A stretch of DNA of 39,764 nt, from positions 1 to 39,764 of the forward strand of contig JAFYBM010000042.1 in the NCBI GenBank assembly GCA_017540225.1, in the 5' to 3' direction. This document shows positions 32,445 through 39,764 of the stretch, piece after piece. The notes below the pieces were generated by a model. It was not told where the DNA came from and made no database searches. It saw only the letters and a list, made by a program, of their open reading frames with translations. The first letter of the stretch is position 1; each line of letters opens with the position of its first letter. This DNA is from Oscillospiraceae bacterium (GTDB lineage: Bacteria; Bacillota; Clostridia; Oscillospirales; Ruminococcaceae). The position numbers and the translations under genes are program-made.

Positions 32445-34555
32445 TAAATGTTATAAAGGATCTCGGAGTAAGCAGGGAACGGCCACTGATCCTGCGGAAT
32501 CAGGACTTCAAGCGCATCGGCAGTCGTGCGCAGACGCTCCATTGCCGGAACGACCTTTTTGCGGTAGGCAGCGGCGGTTTCATTGACACCGCTGCACCGG
32601 CCTGCCAGCTGAATTGCCTCGCGGAGATCGTCAATTGCATCATAAAGGCCTGCGGTCAGGTCGCTGATTTGTGCGGCGAGTGCGTCCTCAACGGCAGAGC
32701 TGATGCGCAGCATCGGAGAGATTTTCTCCTTTGCGGCAATCGCTTCGCAGAGCTGTTTTGTATACGAAATGCACACAGGCAGGATTTTTTTGCGCGCAAT
32801 ATCAAGCATCGTTTTTGCCTCGATGCCGATGGTTTTGCTGTAATTATCAAGCAGGATCTCCTTGCGCGATGTGATTTCCGCGCGGTTCAGGACATTCTGC
32901 TCCTCGAAGATCGCAACAAATTCATCGCGGTCATACTGCATCAATGCTTCGACAGTTGAGGGGTAATTCGGCAGATTGCGGCGCTTGCATTCATCAAACC
33001 ACTCGTCGCCGTAGCCGTTTCCGTTGAAGATGATGGCTTTGTGTTCACGGATGGTGCGGACGATCAGGTCATGCAGCGCGGACTGGAAATCGTCTGCCTT
33101 TTCAAGCTCCTCGCAGAACTGCGTGATCTCATGCGCAAAAATCGTGTTCATGACAAAATTGAAGCAGGAAATCGAATCTGCGGAGCCGAGCATCCGGAAC
33201 TCAAATTTGTTTCCGGTGAAGGCCATCGGGGATGTACGGTTGCGGTCGGTCGTATCCTTGCGGAACTGCGGCATCGCATCCACGCCGAGGTTGAAGCGAA
33301 CCTTGCCGAGATCATCGAGCGGCTTGCCGGATTCAATCGCATCCAGTACACGCTGGAGATCATCACCGATAAACACCGAAATGACGGTCGGCGGCGCTTC
33401 GTTTCCGCCGAGACGGCAGTCATTTCCGGCAGATGCCGAGGACAGACGGATCAGCGGTGCATATTCATGCACACCCTTCAGGAAAGCGCAAAGTACCAGC
33501 AGGAATTGCATATTATCCTGCGGCGTATCGCCCGGATCGAGCAGATTCTGACCGTCATCGGTCGAGAGGGACCAGTTATTGTGTTTGCCGGAGCCGCTGA
33601 TGCCTGCAAAGGGCTTTTCGTGCAGCAGGCAGACAAGGCCGTGCTTGAGCGCTGTCTTTTTCATCAGCTCCATTGTAAGCTGGTTGTGGTCAGCCGCGAT
33701 GTTAGATGTTGTATAGACCGGAGCAAGCTCATGCTGTGCCGGTGCGACCTCATTGTGTTCGGTCTTTGCGTAGATGCCGAGTTTCCACAGCTCAACATCC
33801 AGCTCCCGCATGAAATCGGAAACGCGCTGTGTCAGATTCCCGAAATAGTGGTCATCCATTTCCTCGCCCTTCGGCGGTTTTGCTCCGAACAGCGTTCTGC
33901 CTGTGAGGATGAGATCCTCGCGGGCATCGTAGCTCTGCTTGTCGATCAGGAAATATTCCTGTTCGGGGCCGACGTTCGTCATGACGCGCTGCACCTTGTC
34001 ATTGCCGAACAGACGCAGCATCCGGACGCTTGCACGGCTGACAGCTTCCATGGAACGCAGCAGGGGCGTCTTTTTGTCGAGCACTTCGCCGGTATAGGAC
34101 ACAAAGCCGGTCGGGATGCAGAGGGTACGGTCCTTGATGAATGCATCGGAGGTCGGATCCCATGCGGTATAGCCGCGTGCTTCAAAGGTTGCGCGCAGAC
34201 CGCCCGACGGGAACGAGGATGCATCCGATTCGCCCTTAATCAGCTCCTTGCCGGAGAAATCAAGGATGACACCGCCCTCTGCGGGAATAATAAAAGCATC
34301 GTGCTTTTCGGCAGTGACGCCGGTCATTGGCTGGAACCAGTGGGTGAAATGCGTGCAGCCGTTTGCGACAGCCCATTCGCGCATTGCGTTTGCCACGGAA
34401 TCCGCAGCATCCTTCGGAAGCGGCGTGCCCATTTTGCGCGTTGCCATGACAGCCTCAAAAACTTTTTTCGGCAGACAGTTCCGCATGACATTTTCATTGA
34501 ATACATTACAGCCGAAATAGGTATCCGGTGAAGTGTTCTTATCCAAATTCTGCAT
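32444..34555 (-). CDS. glnN: Glutamine synthetase type III
   Basis: 703 residues, the size of type III enzymes (~700, against ~450 for type I). It makes glutamine from glutamate, ammonia and ATP. Motifs seen: the GSIII N-terminal block (FNENVMRNCLPK), VGPEQEYFLID, TEHNEVAPAQHELAP, GSGKHNNWS, and NRTSPMAFTGNKFEFRMLGS. Type III enzymes are characteristic of Bacteroides and Ruminococcaceae. AGGAGGAAT precedes the ATG at a larger than usual spacing. First gene of the - strand run that continues through mutY to pyrE. Confidence 0.97.
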   Translation of the reverse strand: MQNLDKNTSPDTYFGCNVFNENVMRNCLPKKVFEAVMATRKMGTPLPKDAADSVANAMREWAVANGCTHFTHWFQPMTGVTAEKHDAFIIPAEGGVILDFSGKELIKGESDASSFPSGGLRATFEARGYTAWDPTSDAFIKDRTLCIPTGFVSYTGEVLDKKTPLLRSMEAVSRASVRMLRLFGNDKVQRVMTNVGPEQEYFLIDKQSYDAREDLILTGRTLFGAKPPKGEEMDDHYFGNLTQRVSDFMRELDVELWKLGIYAKTEHNEVAPAQHELAPVYTTSNIAADHNQLTMELMKKTALKHGLVCLLHEKPFAGISGSGKHNNWSLSTDDGQNLLDPGDTPQDNMQFLLVLCAFLKGVHEYAPLIRLSSASAGNDCRLGGNEAPPTVISVFIGDDLQRVLDAIESGKPLDDLGKVRFNLGVDAMPQFRKDTTDRNRTSPMAFTGNKFEFRMLGSADSISCFNFVMNTIFAHEITQFCEELEKADDFQSALHDLIVRTIREHKAIIFNGNGYGDEWFDECKRRNLPNYPSTVEALMQYDRDEFVAIFEEQNVLNRAEITSRKEILLDNYSKTIGIEAKTMLDIARKKILPVCISYTKQLCEAIAAKEKISPMLRISSAVEDALAAQISDLTAGLYDAIDDLREAIQLAGRCSGVNETAAAYRKKVVPAMERLRTTADALEVLIPQDQWPFPAYSEILYNI

Positions 34556-34642
34556 ACTTTTTGTGATACGCCCTGCATTTTGCAGACCGTATTCCTCCTT
34601 TCAAAATGAATACGATATAACCGTTTGATTTGCACACTTTAT

Positions 34643-34671
34643 ATTATAACACATAACGGAAGAAAACGCAA
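34643..34671 (-). promoter_or_regulatory. Probable glnN promoter
   Basis: On the - strand TGTTATAAT is an extended -10 (TATAAT at 34643-34648) with a poor -35, TTGCGT at 34666-34671, 17 bases away. About 90 bases of leader precede the glnN start; no riboswitch class was recognised in it. Confidence 0.55.
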
Positions 34672-34711
34672 TGGGAGAGGCAGAAAAAGATTCGGGAGAT
34701 CCTGCATGGTG

Positions 34712-34748
34712 CAAAAAAAGAAGCGGATACATTTGTATCCGCCTCTTT
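34712..34748 (-). terminator. Intrinsic terminator
   Basis: On the - strand AGAGGCGGATAC pairs with GTATCCGCTTCT around a 4-base loop (one mismatch region), followed by seven T residues (complement of 34713-34719). It lies just past the stop codon of the gene at 34756. Confidence 0.9.
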
Positions 34749-34755
34749 CAGGTTA

Positions 34756-36342
34756 TCAGTACAATCCGTCAACGCTGTCATTTACTTCGCCGATCAGCTT
34801 ATCGCTGACGCCGAGACGCTTCAGGACGGTTTCGGAAAATTTCTTGATCTCGTCCTTGGAAACATACTGCTCAATATCCACACCGCGCATATCAGGAGAA
34901 ACCTCAAATACGCCGGAACGGTCGGGCACTTCCACGCTGCCGCCCTTATCTGCGGAATAGGTCAGTGTCAGCAGACCGACAGAATATTCCTCGACGTTCA
35001 GCTGATAGGAAATACTCTCGCTGCTGCCGTCAGAATTGAAGGTCAGCGCAATTTCCGGAATCTCCTCATCATTTGTTGTCAGTTTGACATCGCCGGAGAA
35101 ATAGCCTTTTTCAGCATCCACGATCTTGAAATTGCTGAAATCTGCTTTGATTTCATTATCCTCATCGCCGTATGTATTGTTGACGAAAGCGGAAGCCGTG
35201 CCGTTCAGTGTCATACCGTCGCGTGTTGCATCGAGTTTGCAGCTCAGAAGGCTCTTGCCGGCTGCCGATACCTTCAGCTCGCCCGCGATTTGATTGTCTT
35301 CCATGCCGATTGCACCGAAATAACCGAAATCGCTGCCTGCCGTGATATAGTGGCCGCGGATTGTGCCGGTTGTGTCAACATAGGTAATCATCTGGACATT
35401 GGTGGTGCCGGAGATGCCGCTTTCGCGCAGCTGACGGATCGAATCGCCGGCTTCCAGCATTGCATTCTGGAAATCAGCCTGATCGGGGATCAGCTTTTTG
35501 AGAGTTTCATCCGTGCTGGCGCTGTCGGTGAACTTCTGCGCAATATCGAGTACCTGCTCTGCGGTCAGGTTGGCAGTCATGGCAGTGTATTCCGTAGAAA
35601 TACCGCTGATCTGCACAGGCTTTTTCTTTTCAATGGTGACTTCCGTGATATTTTCGACCGGAATCATGCAGTACTTTTTCACACATTCGCCGATCTCCTG
35701 ACCGGTCGGGACATCCTTCGGATTGAACAGCAGATCGCTGCCGTTGAGCAGCTCCTCAGAGGCTTTTTGAATGTCCATGCCGATGTAGCGCTCCGTCAGA
35801 TCCGCCACGCGGCCGTAGGCATAGTTGTTGTCCAGATCCATGATAACATCCGCATCAGTCAGTGTTTCGCCGTTGCGGAGCAGCGTCAGCTTTTCGGAAA
35901 AGCTGTTTTTCAGCACGGTTGAATCAACGCGGAATGCGATCGAATCGGTTTTCTGAATGATGTCCGCAAGCTCACGCTCCTCATCGCTGGAATCGCTGTC
36001 AATGCTGAGGGCATCATCTATGATGTAATTGCGGATTTCCTCAGTCGGCTCCAGACGCAGCTCTGCATAGCCGGTCGCGCCTTCATTCTTCTGATCAATG
36101 GATTTCTGATAGCTTGCGCCGCAGGCATCAGCCAGATCACTCGTATTCTTTTCGTAGACCCATGTAAAATAATCCTCCGGCTTGGAAAAAGCGAGCTTTA
36201 CCTGGTTTTTCACTGTGTCTGAGAAAGCATAGGCCGCAGCGCAGCCGCCTGCAAGGACGGCACAGACGCCGAGAATACCTGCAATCTTCAGGCCGGCACC
36301 GCTCTTCTTTCCGTACATATCATCGCTGTAGAATGTACTCAT
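34756..36342 (-). CDS. Membrane-anchored extracellular protein of unknown function
   Basis: 528 residues. A short polar start (STFYSDDMYGKKSG) leads to one membrane helix (~18-44) that ends in a Gly/Cys/Ala-rich stretch, then ~480 residues outside. The exterior part is acidic and Ser/Asp/Thr-rich, with many beta-type segments, and finishes in a short tail (LIGEVNDSVDGLY). I recognise no domain or catalytic motif. The start at 36342 follows GGAGGT; an in-frame upstream ATG at 36369 lacks a ribosome binding site. Single-gene unit behind a consensus promoter and an inverted repeat. Confidence 0.7.
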   Translation of the reverse strand: MSTFYSDDMYGKKSGAGLKIAGILGVCAVLAGGCAAAYAFSDTVKNQVKLAFSKPEDYFTWVYEKNTSDLADACGASYQKSIDQKNEGATGYAELRLEPTEEIRNYIIDDALSIDSDSSDEERELADIIQKTDSIAFRVDSTVLKNSFSEKLTLLRNGETLTDADVIMDLDNNYAYGRVADLTERYIGMDIQKASEELLNGSDLLFNPKDVPTGQEIGECVKKYCMIPVENITEVTIEKKKPVQISGISTEYTAMTANLTAEQVLDIAQKFTDSASTDETLKKLIPDQADFQNAMLEAGDSIRQLRESGISGTTNVQMITYVDTTGTIRGHYITAGSDFGYFGAIGMEDNQIAGELKVSAAGKSLLSCKLDATRDGMTLNGTASAFVNNTYGDEDNEIKADFSNFKIVDAEKGYFSGDVKLTTNDEEIPEIALTFNSDGSSESISYQLNVEEYSVGLLTLTYSADKGGSVEVPDRSGVFEVSPDMRGVDIEQYVSKDEIKKFSETVLKRLGVSDKLIGEVNDSVDGLY

Positions 36343-36387
36343 TGTGAGACCTCCGTTTCTGTATCTCATTCCAAAAACTGCTTATCA

Positions 36388-36420
36388 TGCTATCAGCAGG
36401 CTGTTTCCCTGCTGATAGCA
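36388..36420. repeat. Perfect 13-bp inverted repeat over the promoter start region (candidate operator)
   Basis: TGCTATCAGCAGG (36388-36400) and CCTGCTGATAGCA (36408-36420) flank a 7-base centre. The outer end of the repeat is the last base of the -10 box at 36420-36425 (on the - strand), and the expected transcription start lies inside it. It could be a repressor operator, or the mRNA could begin with this hairpin. There is no T-run, so it is not a terminator. Confidence 0.75.
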
Positions 36421-36448
36421 TTATAACATATGCGCATTTTTTTGTCAA
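36420..36448 (-). promoter_or_regulatory. Consensus sigma-A promoter
   Basis: TTGACA (36443-36448) and TATAAT (36420-36425) on the - strand with a 17-base spacer: a perfect match. It drives the gene at 34756-36342 with a leader of about 70 bases. Confidence 0.9.
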
Positions 36449-36517
36449 TAAAAAATACATCAAGAAATTATAACAATCCAATCACAAAACAGTGACAGGA
36501 AGATAATAGACAAGCTG

Positions 36518-36550
36518 ACGGCCGCCCGTGTGTACTGCACGGGCGGCCGT
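36518..36550 (-). terminator. GC-rich hairpin terminator
   Basis: ACGGCCGCCCGTG (36518-36530) and CACGGGCGGCCGT (36538-36550) form a perfect 13-bp stem, 25 bases past the stop of the xylanase gene. The U-tract after it on the - strand is weak (CAGCTTGTCTATT). Confidence 0.65.
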
Positions 36551-36575
36551 TGATTACAGGAGGTATCAATTGGAA

Positions 36576-39461
36576 TTATGCCTTGAAGATCAGGCGGACA
36601 AAGTTGTAGATATGTGCTCTGATGCAGTTGTCGCCGTGATAACCGCCCTGCACAATGTGCCAGATATGCGGTGTGCCGGCCTTGTCAAAGTTGTCATGAT
36701 AACCCTGCGGCGTATTCAGGCCGACAACGTCATCATTTGTACCGCCGGTCAGCAGGATGAGAGACGGTGCAGCTTCTTCGCTGCCCCAGCTCCACGGACC
36801 CTCGACGCCCGGTGCCGGACAAATCGCGCCGATATAGCCGAATTTGTCAGCATACTTCATGCCGATGCGCAGAGACTCTCTGCCGCCCATAGAGAAGCCG
36901 GTGACGGCAGTGTTTTCTCTGCCGGTCGCAACGCTGTACTTGCTCTCGATATGCGGCATCAGGCTGTCAACGATGTCATCCACAAAGTTATCATAGCCCA
37001 CGCTGGATTCATAATCCTGGAAGCTCGTTGCATTTTCCTTCGTTGCGTGCGTGAAGACGAACGGAACAACAACGATCATTTCCTTTGCCTCACCGGAGGC
37101 GATTGCGTTCGTGATGATCTGCGGTGTCGGGATCGGCGGGTTATTGCCGGTGAGGATCATGCGGTCCTCATCCTCAAAGAAACCGTGCAGGATGTAAAGA
37201 ACCGGATACTGCTTGCTGGAATCGTAATTTGCCGGAAGCATAATGTTGTAATTCTTGTTCTTGTTTGCCTTCTTGGAGAAATACTGTTCCTTTTTGACCT
37301 GCGGATAGGTCACGCCGGCCTGCTGCTGGGTTGCGCTGTTCGGCTCGGTCATCACGATGCTGTCCTTTACGGCTGCGGTGTATTCGGTAATGGTACGCAT
37401 CGGGAGCTGTGCAGGTGTCTGCTTTTCGGGGAAGTCCTTGGTCTTGCCGGTCAGATACTGCACATACCAGTCAAGGTCATCATGATCGACAACGCCGCTG
37501 TAATTGACATCTGCCATCTTCTTCTGGTCATTGTCTGCAAAAGAGCCTTTGATGCCCTTCTTTGCGATAGAAAGATCTGCTGCGGTGATTTTGCCGTCGC
37601 CGTTGAGGTCGCCGAGCTTGTATTCAACAGGCTCCGGAACGTCCGGATGCGGGCCGTCGATCACGGTGCCTTCCGGTGCGCCGATGACTTCATCAACGAG
37701 GAAATCACATTTTGTTCCGACATCCTCATCTGTTTCGACATAGATCTTTAAGTTGGACGCGCCTGCCGGGATCGTGAAGGAAGCGTTGGAAAGCTGTGTC
37801 CATTCGCCCTTCGGAACGGTGCCGGAAGCGATCTTTGCATATTTCGTCGTTTCACCGTCGGAATATTCCAGCGACAGATGCATTTTTTCCGTTGCGTTTG
37901 CATTCTGCTTGACGACTGCGCTGAAGCTGTAGGACTGGCCTGCCTTCAGGGCGCCGGGCAGTGTATGCGATGCGCCGTTCCAGTTGGAAGCACGGTCGGT
38001 CACGGAGAGGCATTTGCTGCCGTCGTACTTGTCTGTCGCAACAGACGCGAGCGTCTCACTTGCACGGCCGGAGAAGCCGTCAGTGCCGTTTTCAAAGGTA
38101 TAGTGGAAGTAGTAGCCGTTCGGATCCGGTTCTGCCTCGCCGGTGCTGATCACGAATGTCGTTACAGACTGTGCGGGCAGGGATGCGGAGAAGCTGCTGT
38201 CACTGTAGCTCGGAGCTGCGGTGGAGCGGAAATTCTCATTGCTGGTGCTGTGATAGGCCTCGATTGCGGAAATCTTTTCGCCGCCGGAGAGCGTAAAGCT
38301 CTGCGTGACAGCGCCCGAACCCTTGTTGATCACGACAACTGCAACGCTGCCGTCCTCGTTCTTGTATGCGGAGCAGAGAACATTGCCGGTCGGCTGCTCG
38401 GTGGTCTCAACGCGGTATGCACCCGGACGCACCCACTTGGAATACTGCGCCATTGCCGCGCCGCGCTTGGAGACTCTGCCGTCATCCCACAGGAAGCTGT
38501 ACTGGCGGCGAATGTACCACCAGACATATGCGCTCATGTTGCCGACGACCAATGCATTGTGGATGTTCTCAGCTGCCTGGAGCGCCTGCGACCAGATATC
38601 AGCGGAGTTCGCATCGGAGTTCGGGACATAGACCTCTGTCATCCAGATCTCCTTGCCGCAGCTTTCCAGCTCCGGGAAGTCCATCTGGCTGCGCTGCGTG
38701 CCGTAGAAGTGTGTACCGAACAGATCGCAGTTCGCAAATGCCGCCGAATTGGCGAGGATCTTTTTGTAATAGGTCTTGCCGTGATCGCCGGAGCTGTACT
38801 GGAAGCTCTCAGGCGACATCAGCTTGGCATTCGTGCCTTCCTTAACGGCCTTGCCGTAATTCGCGATGAAGTTCGTCGCGCGGTCCGGCGACCAGTATGT
38901 CCATTCAGACGACCAGTCCGGCTCGTTCTGCACGGAGATGGAATACAGGTTGACGCCCTGCCCCTCGCAGTACTTGACGAAGCTGTTGAGGTGCTGTGCG
39001 TACTGGGCCTCGGCACCGTTGTTCAGCACATACAGGCCGGATGTGTGACCCTTGCCGCCCGCGCTGCGCATACTTGCCGGCGGGTTCCACGGCGTTGCAA
39101 AAACGGTCGCGCCGAGCGCCTGTGCGCGCTTCGCGGTCGGGATCGCGTTGCCCCATGCGTTCTTGTCATCGCTGACGAAGATACGCAGGATGGTGAGGCC
39201 GAGCTCGTTTTCACCGTTTCCGAATGCCGTCTGCACCTGCTCGGCCGTCATGTCGCCCTTGGCGCCGTACTGCGTATTGACGGACTGCCATTCCGGATGG
39301 TTCATGCCGCCGAAGCCGCGGATGTACTGATGTGTTTTGCCCGTGTCGATGACGCAGTCGGCTGCTGCGGCATGGAATGCCGGCATTGCCGCGAATGATG
39401 CGGACATCATCATTCCGCTGCCGAGCAGCAAAGCAACTGCCCTTTTAAGTTGTCTTTTCAT
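36576..39461 (-). CDS. Cellulosomal xylan-degrading enzyme: GH30-CBM22-dockerin-CE1
   Basis: 961 residues, secreted. A signal peptide (~1-34, ending HAAAA) is followed by a GH30 subfamily 8-like glucuronoxylanase domain (~35-445). Acid/base glutamate is in VQNEPDW (~179), nucleophile in WMTEVYVP (~275), and WWYIRRQY (~320) carries the arginine that reads methylglucuronic acid. A CBM22-like module (~450-600) follows, then a type I dockerin (~612-677) with two calcium repeats (DLNGDGKITAADL and DVNYSGVVDHDDL). The CE1 esterase (~690-961) has GFSMGG (~857), an aspartate in GGTNDD and a histidine in GGYHGDN. It should cut glucuronoxylan and remove acetyl or feruloyl groups, docked on a scaffoldin cohesin. 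AAGGGGG is 8 bases before the ATG. Confidence 0.9.
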   Translation of the reverse strand: MKRQLKRAVALLLGSGMMMSASFAAMPAFHAAAADCVIDTGKTHQYIRGFGGMNHPEWQSVNTQYGAKGDMTAEQVQTAFGNGENELGLTILRIFVSDDKNAWGNAIPTAKRAQALGATVFATPWNPPASMRSAGGKGHTSGLYVLNNGAEAQYAQHLNSFVKYCEGQGVNLYSISVQNEPDWSSEWTYWSPDRATNFIANYGKAVKEGTNAKLMSPESFQYSSGDHGKTYYKKILANSAAFANCDLFGTHFYGTQRSQMDFPELESCGKEIWMTEVYVPNSDANSADIWSQALQAAENIHNALVVGNMSAYVWWYIRRQYSFLWDDGRVSKRGAAMAQYSKWVRPGAYRVETTEQPTGNVLCSAYKNEDGSVAVVVINKGSGAVTQSFTLSGGEKISAIEAYHSTSNENFRSTAAPSYSDSSFSASLPAQSVTTFVISTGEAEPDPNGYYFHYTFENGTDGFSGRASETLASVATDKYDGSKCLSVTDRASNWNGASHTLPGALKAGQSYSFSAVVKQNANATEKMHLSLEYSDGETTKYAKIASGTVPKGEWTQLSNASFTIPAGASNLKIYVETDEDVGTKCDFLVDEVIGAPEGTVIDGPHPDVPEPVEYKLGDLNGDGKITAADLSIAKKGIKGSFADNDQKKMADVNYSGVVDHDDLDWYVQYLTGKTKDFPEKQTPAQLPMRTITEYTAAVKDSIVMTEPNSATQQQAGVTYPQVKKEQYFSKKANKNKNYNIMLPANYDSSKQYPVLYILHGFFEDEDRMILTGNNPPIPTPQIITNAIASGEAKEMIVVVPFVFTHATKENATSFQDYESSVGYDNFVDDIVDSLMPHIESKYSVATGRENTAVTGFSMGGRESLRIGMKYADKFGYIGAICPAPGVEGPWSWGSEEAAPSLILLTGGTNDDVVGLNTPQGYHDNFDKAGTPHIWHIVQGGYHGDNCIRAHIYNFVRLIFKA

Positions 39462-39529
39462 GTTTTATCCCCCTTAAACACTTTGGCGATTCATTCTTGT
39501 TTGTGCATCTAGCACAGCACTTTTCCGCC

Positions 39530-39567
39530 ATTATACACATTTTACACGATTAGCACCGAAGTTGCAA
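39530..39567 (-). promoter_or_regulatory. Promoter region of the xylanase/esterase gene
   Basis: On the - strand TTGCAA (39562-39567), a 17-base spacer and TAAAAT (39539-39544) fit a vegetative promoter. A TATAAT at 39530-39535 is an alternative -10 without a good -35. The leader is about 70-80 bases. Confidence 0.6.
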
Positions 39568-39613
39568 TGCACAATTTACTGTTTTGGTGGACAAAATACA
39601 GATAAACAAAGGA

Positions 39614-39644
39614 AGAACCCGATCGCACAGTGCAATCGGGTTCT
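39614..39644 (-). terminator. Intrinsic terminator of the following partial gene
   Basis: AGAACCCGATCGCA (39614-39627) pairs with TGCAATCGGGTTCT (39631-39644) with one mismatch. On the - strand it is followed by TCCTTTGTTTAT. It lies between the partial gene at the window end and the xylanase promoter. Confidence 0.65.
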
Positions 39645-39685
39645 GCTTGAAATATAAAAAACAATACAAATCTGTCCGGACAATC

Positions 39686-39764
39686 TTATGCCATGCCGGC
39701 GGTGATGATTGCCATTGCATAGACTTCCTCGGCATTGCAGCCGCGGGAAAGATCGTTGATCGGA
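39686..39764 (-). CDS. C-terminal end of an unidentified gene (partial)
   Basis: Only 25 codons are visible, ending PINDLSRGCNAEEVYAMAIIT then AGMA and TAA (complement of 39686-39688). The frame is open to the window end and is followed by a terminator, so it is probably a real 3' end. I do not recognise the family. Confidence 0.5.
   Translation of the reverse strand, partial: PINDLSRGCNAEEVYAMAIITAGMA

Noticed and set aside
33041..34531. Long open frame (496 codons) on the + strand across glnN
   Set aside because: Antisense shadow of a well-conserved gene; its translation has no recognisable domain and codon bias follows the opposite strand.
37878..39398. Long open frame (506 codons) on the + strand across the xylanase gene
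   Set aside because: Antisense shadow of the GH30 domain with no ribosome binding site and an implausible Cys/His/Arg-rich composition.
1..39764. tRNA or rRNA genes, insertion sequences, phage integrase or attachment sites
   Set aside because: I saw no cloverleaf, no rRNA signature, no transposase or integrase motif, and no terminal inverted repeats of an insertion element.

Overview
The window looks like a chromosomal segment of a Gram-positive gut Ruminococcus-type bacterium (Oscillospirales). The evidence is a secreted xylanase/esterase with a type I dockerin (a cellulosome part), a type III glutamine synthetase, a tetrahydrofolate riboswitch in front of an ECF folate transporter gene, AGGAGG-type ribosome binding sites, and TTGACA/TATAAT promoters. 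Base composition is roughly 50-54% GC by eye. That would suit a relative of Ruminococcus champanellensis better than the AT-richer R. albus or R. flavefaciens, but this species guess is inference.

Layout. 1-3430 (+): the end of a phosphofructokinase gene, a THF riboswitch with folT, proC, and two membrane protein genes. 3440-8962 (-): an operon of a DUF308 membrane protein, an MMPL-type transporter and a long xxxLxxG-repeat surface protein. 9083-9912 (+): a YegP-like protein and a small glycine-rich protein. 9939-28085 (+): a long, tightly packed operon, described below. 28275-29681 (+): a membrane-anchored SH3-like protein. 29731-34671 (-): glnN, mutY, two tandem-duplicated small membrane protein genes and pyrE. 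34712-36448 (-): a membrane-anchored protein of unknown function behind a consensus promoter and a perfect inverted repeat. 36518-39567 (-): a GH30-CBM22-dockerin-CE1 xylan-degrading enzyme. The last bases hold the 3' end of an unidentified gene.

The exciting region is 10012-26567. It opens with a TM1266-type regulator, a family otherwise known beside [FeFe]-hydrogenase maturation genes. A strong intrinsic terminator follows and sits just before the first structural gene. The operon then encodes two NifH-like iron proteins, two NifD-like and two NifK-like subunits, and a set of modifying enzymes: an M24 pita-bread protein with all five metal ligands, a SAM methyltransferase, a flavin-binding split-barrel protein, a CAT-fold acyltransferase, two GNAT proteins, an HD hydrolase and a DUF3592 membrane protein. 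It also encodes complete-looking HypF, HypC, HypD and HypE. HypCDEF is the machinery that makes the Fe(CN)2CO unit of [NiFe]-hydrogenases. There is no HypA, HypB or hydrogenase subunit gene here. Most junctions are 4-base ATGA overlaps or gaps under 40 bases, so the genes are probably co-transcribed. I infer an undescribed system in which nitrogenase-like scaffolds or reductases are coupled to cyanide/CO-iron chemistry, perhaps to build or use an organometallic cofactor. The substrate and product cannot be read from sequence.
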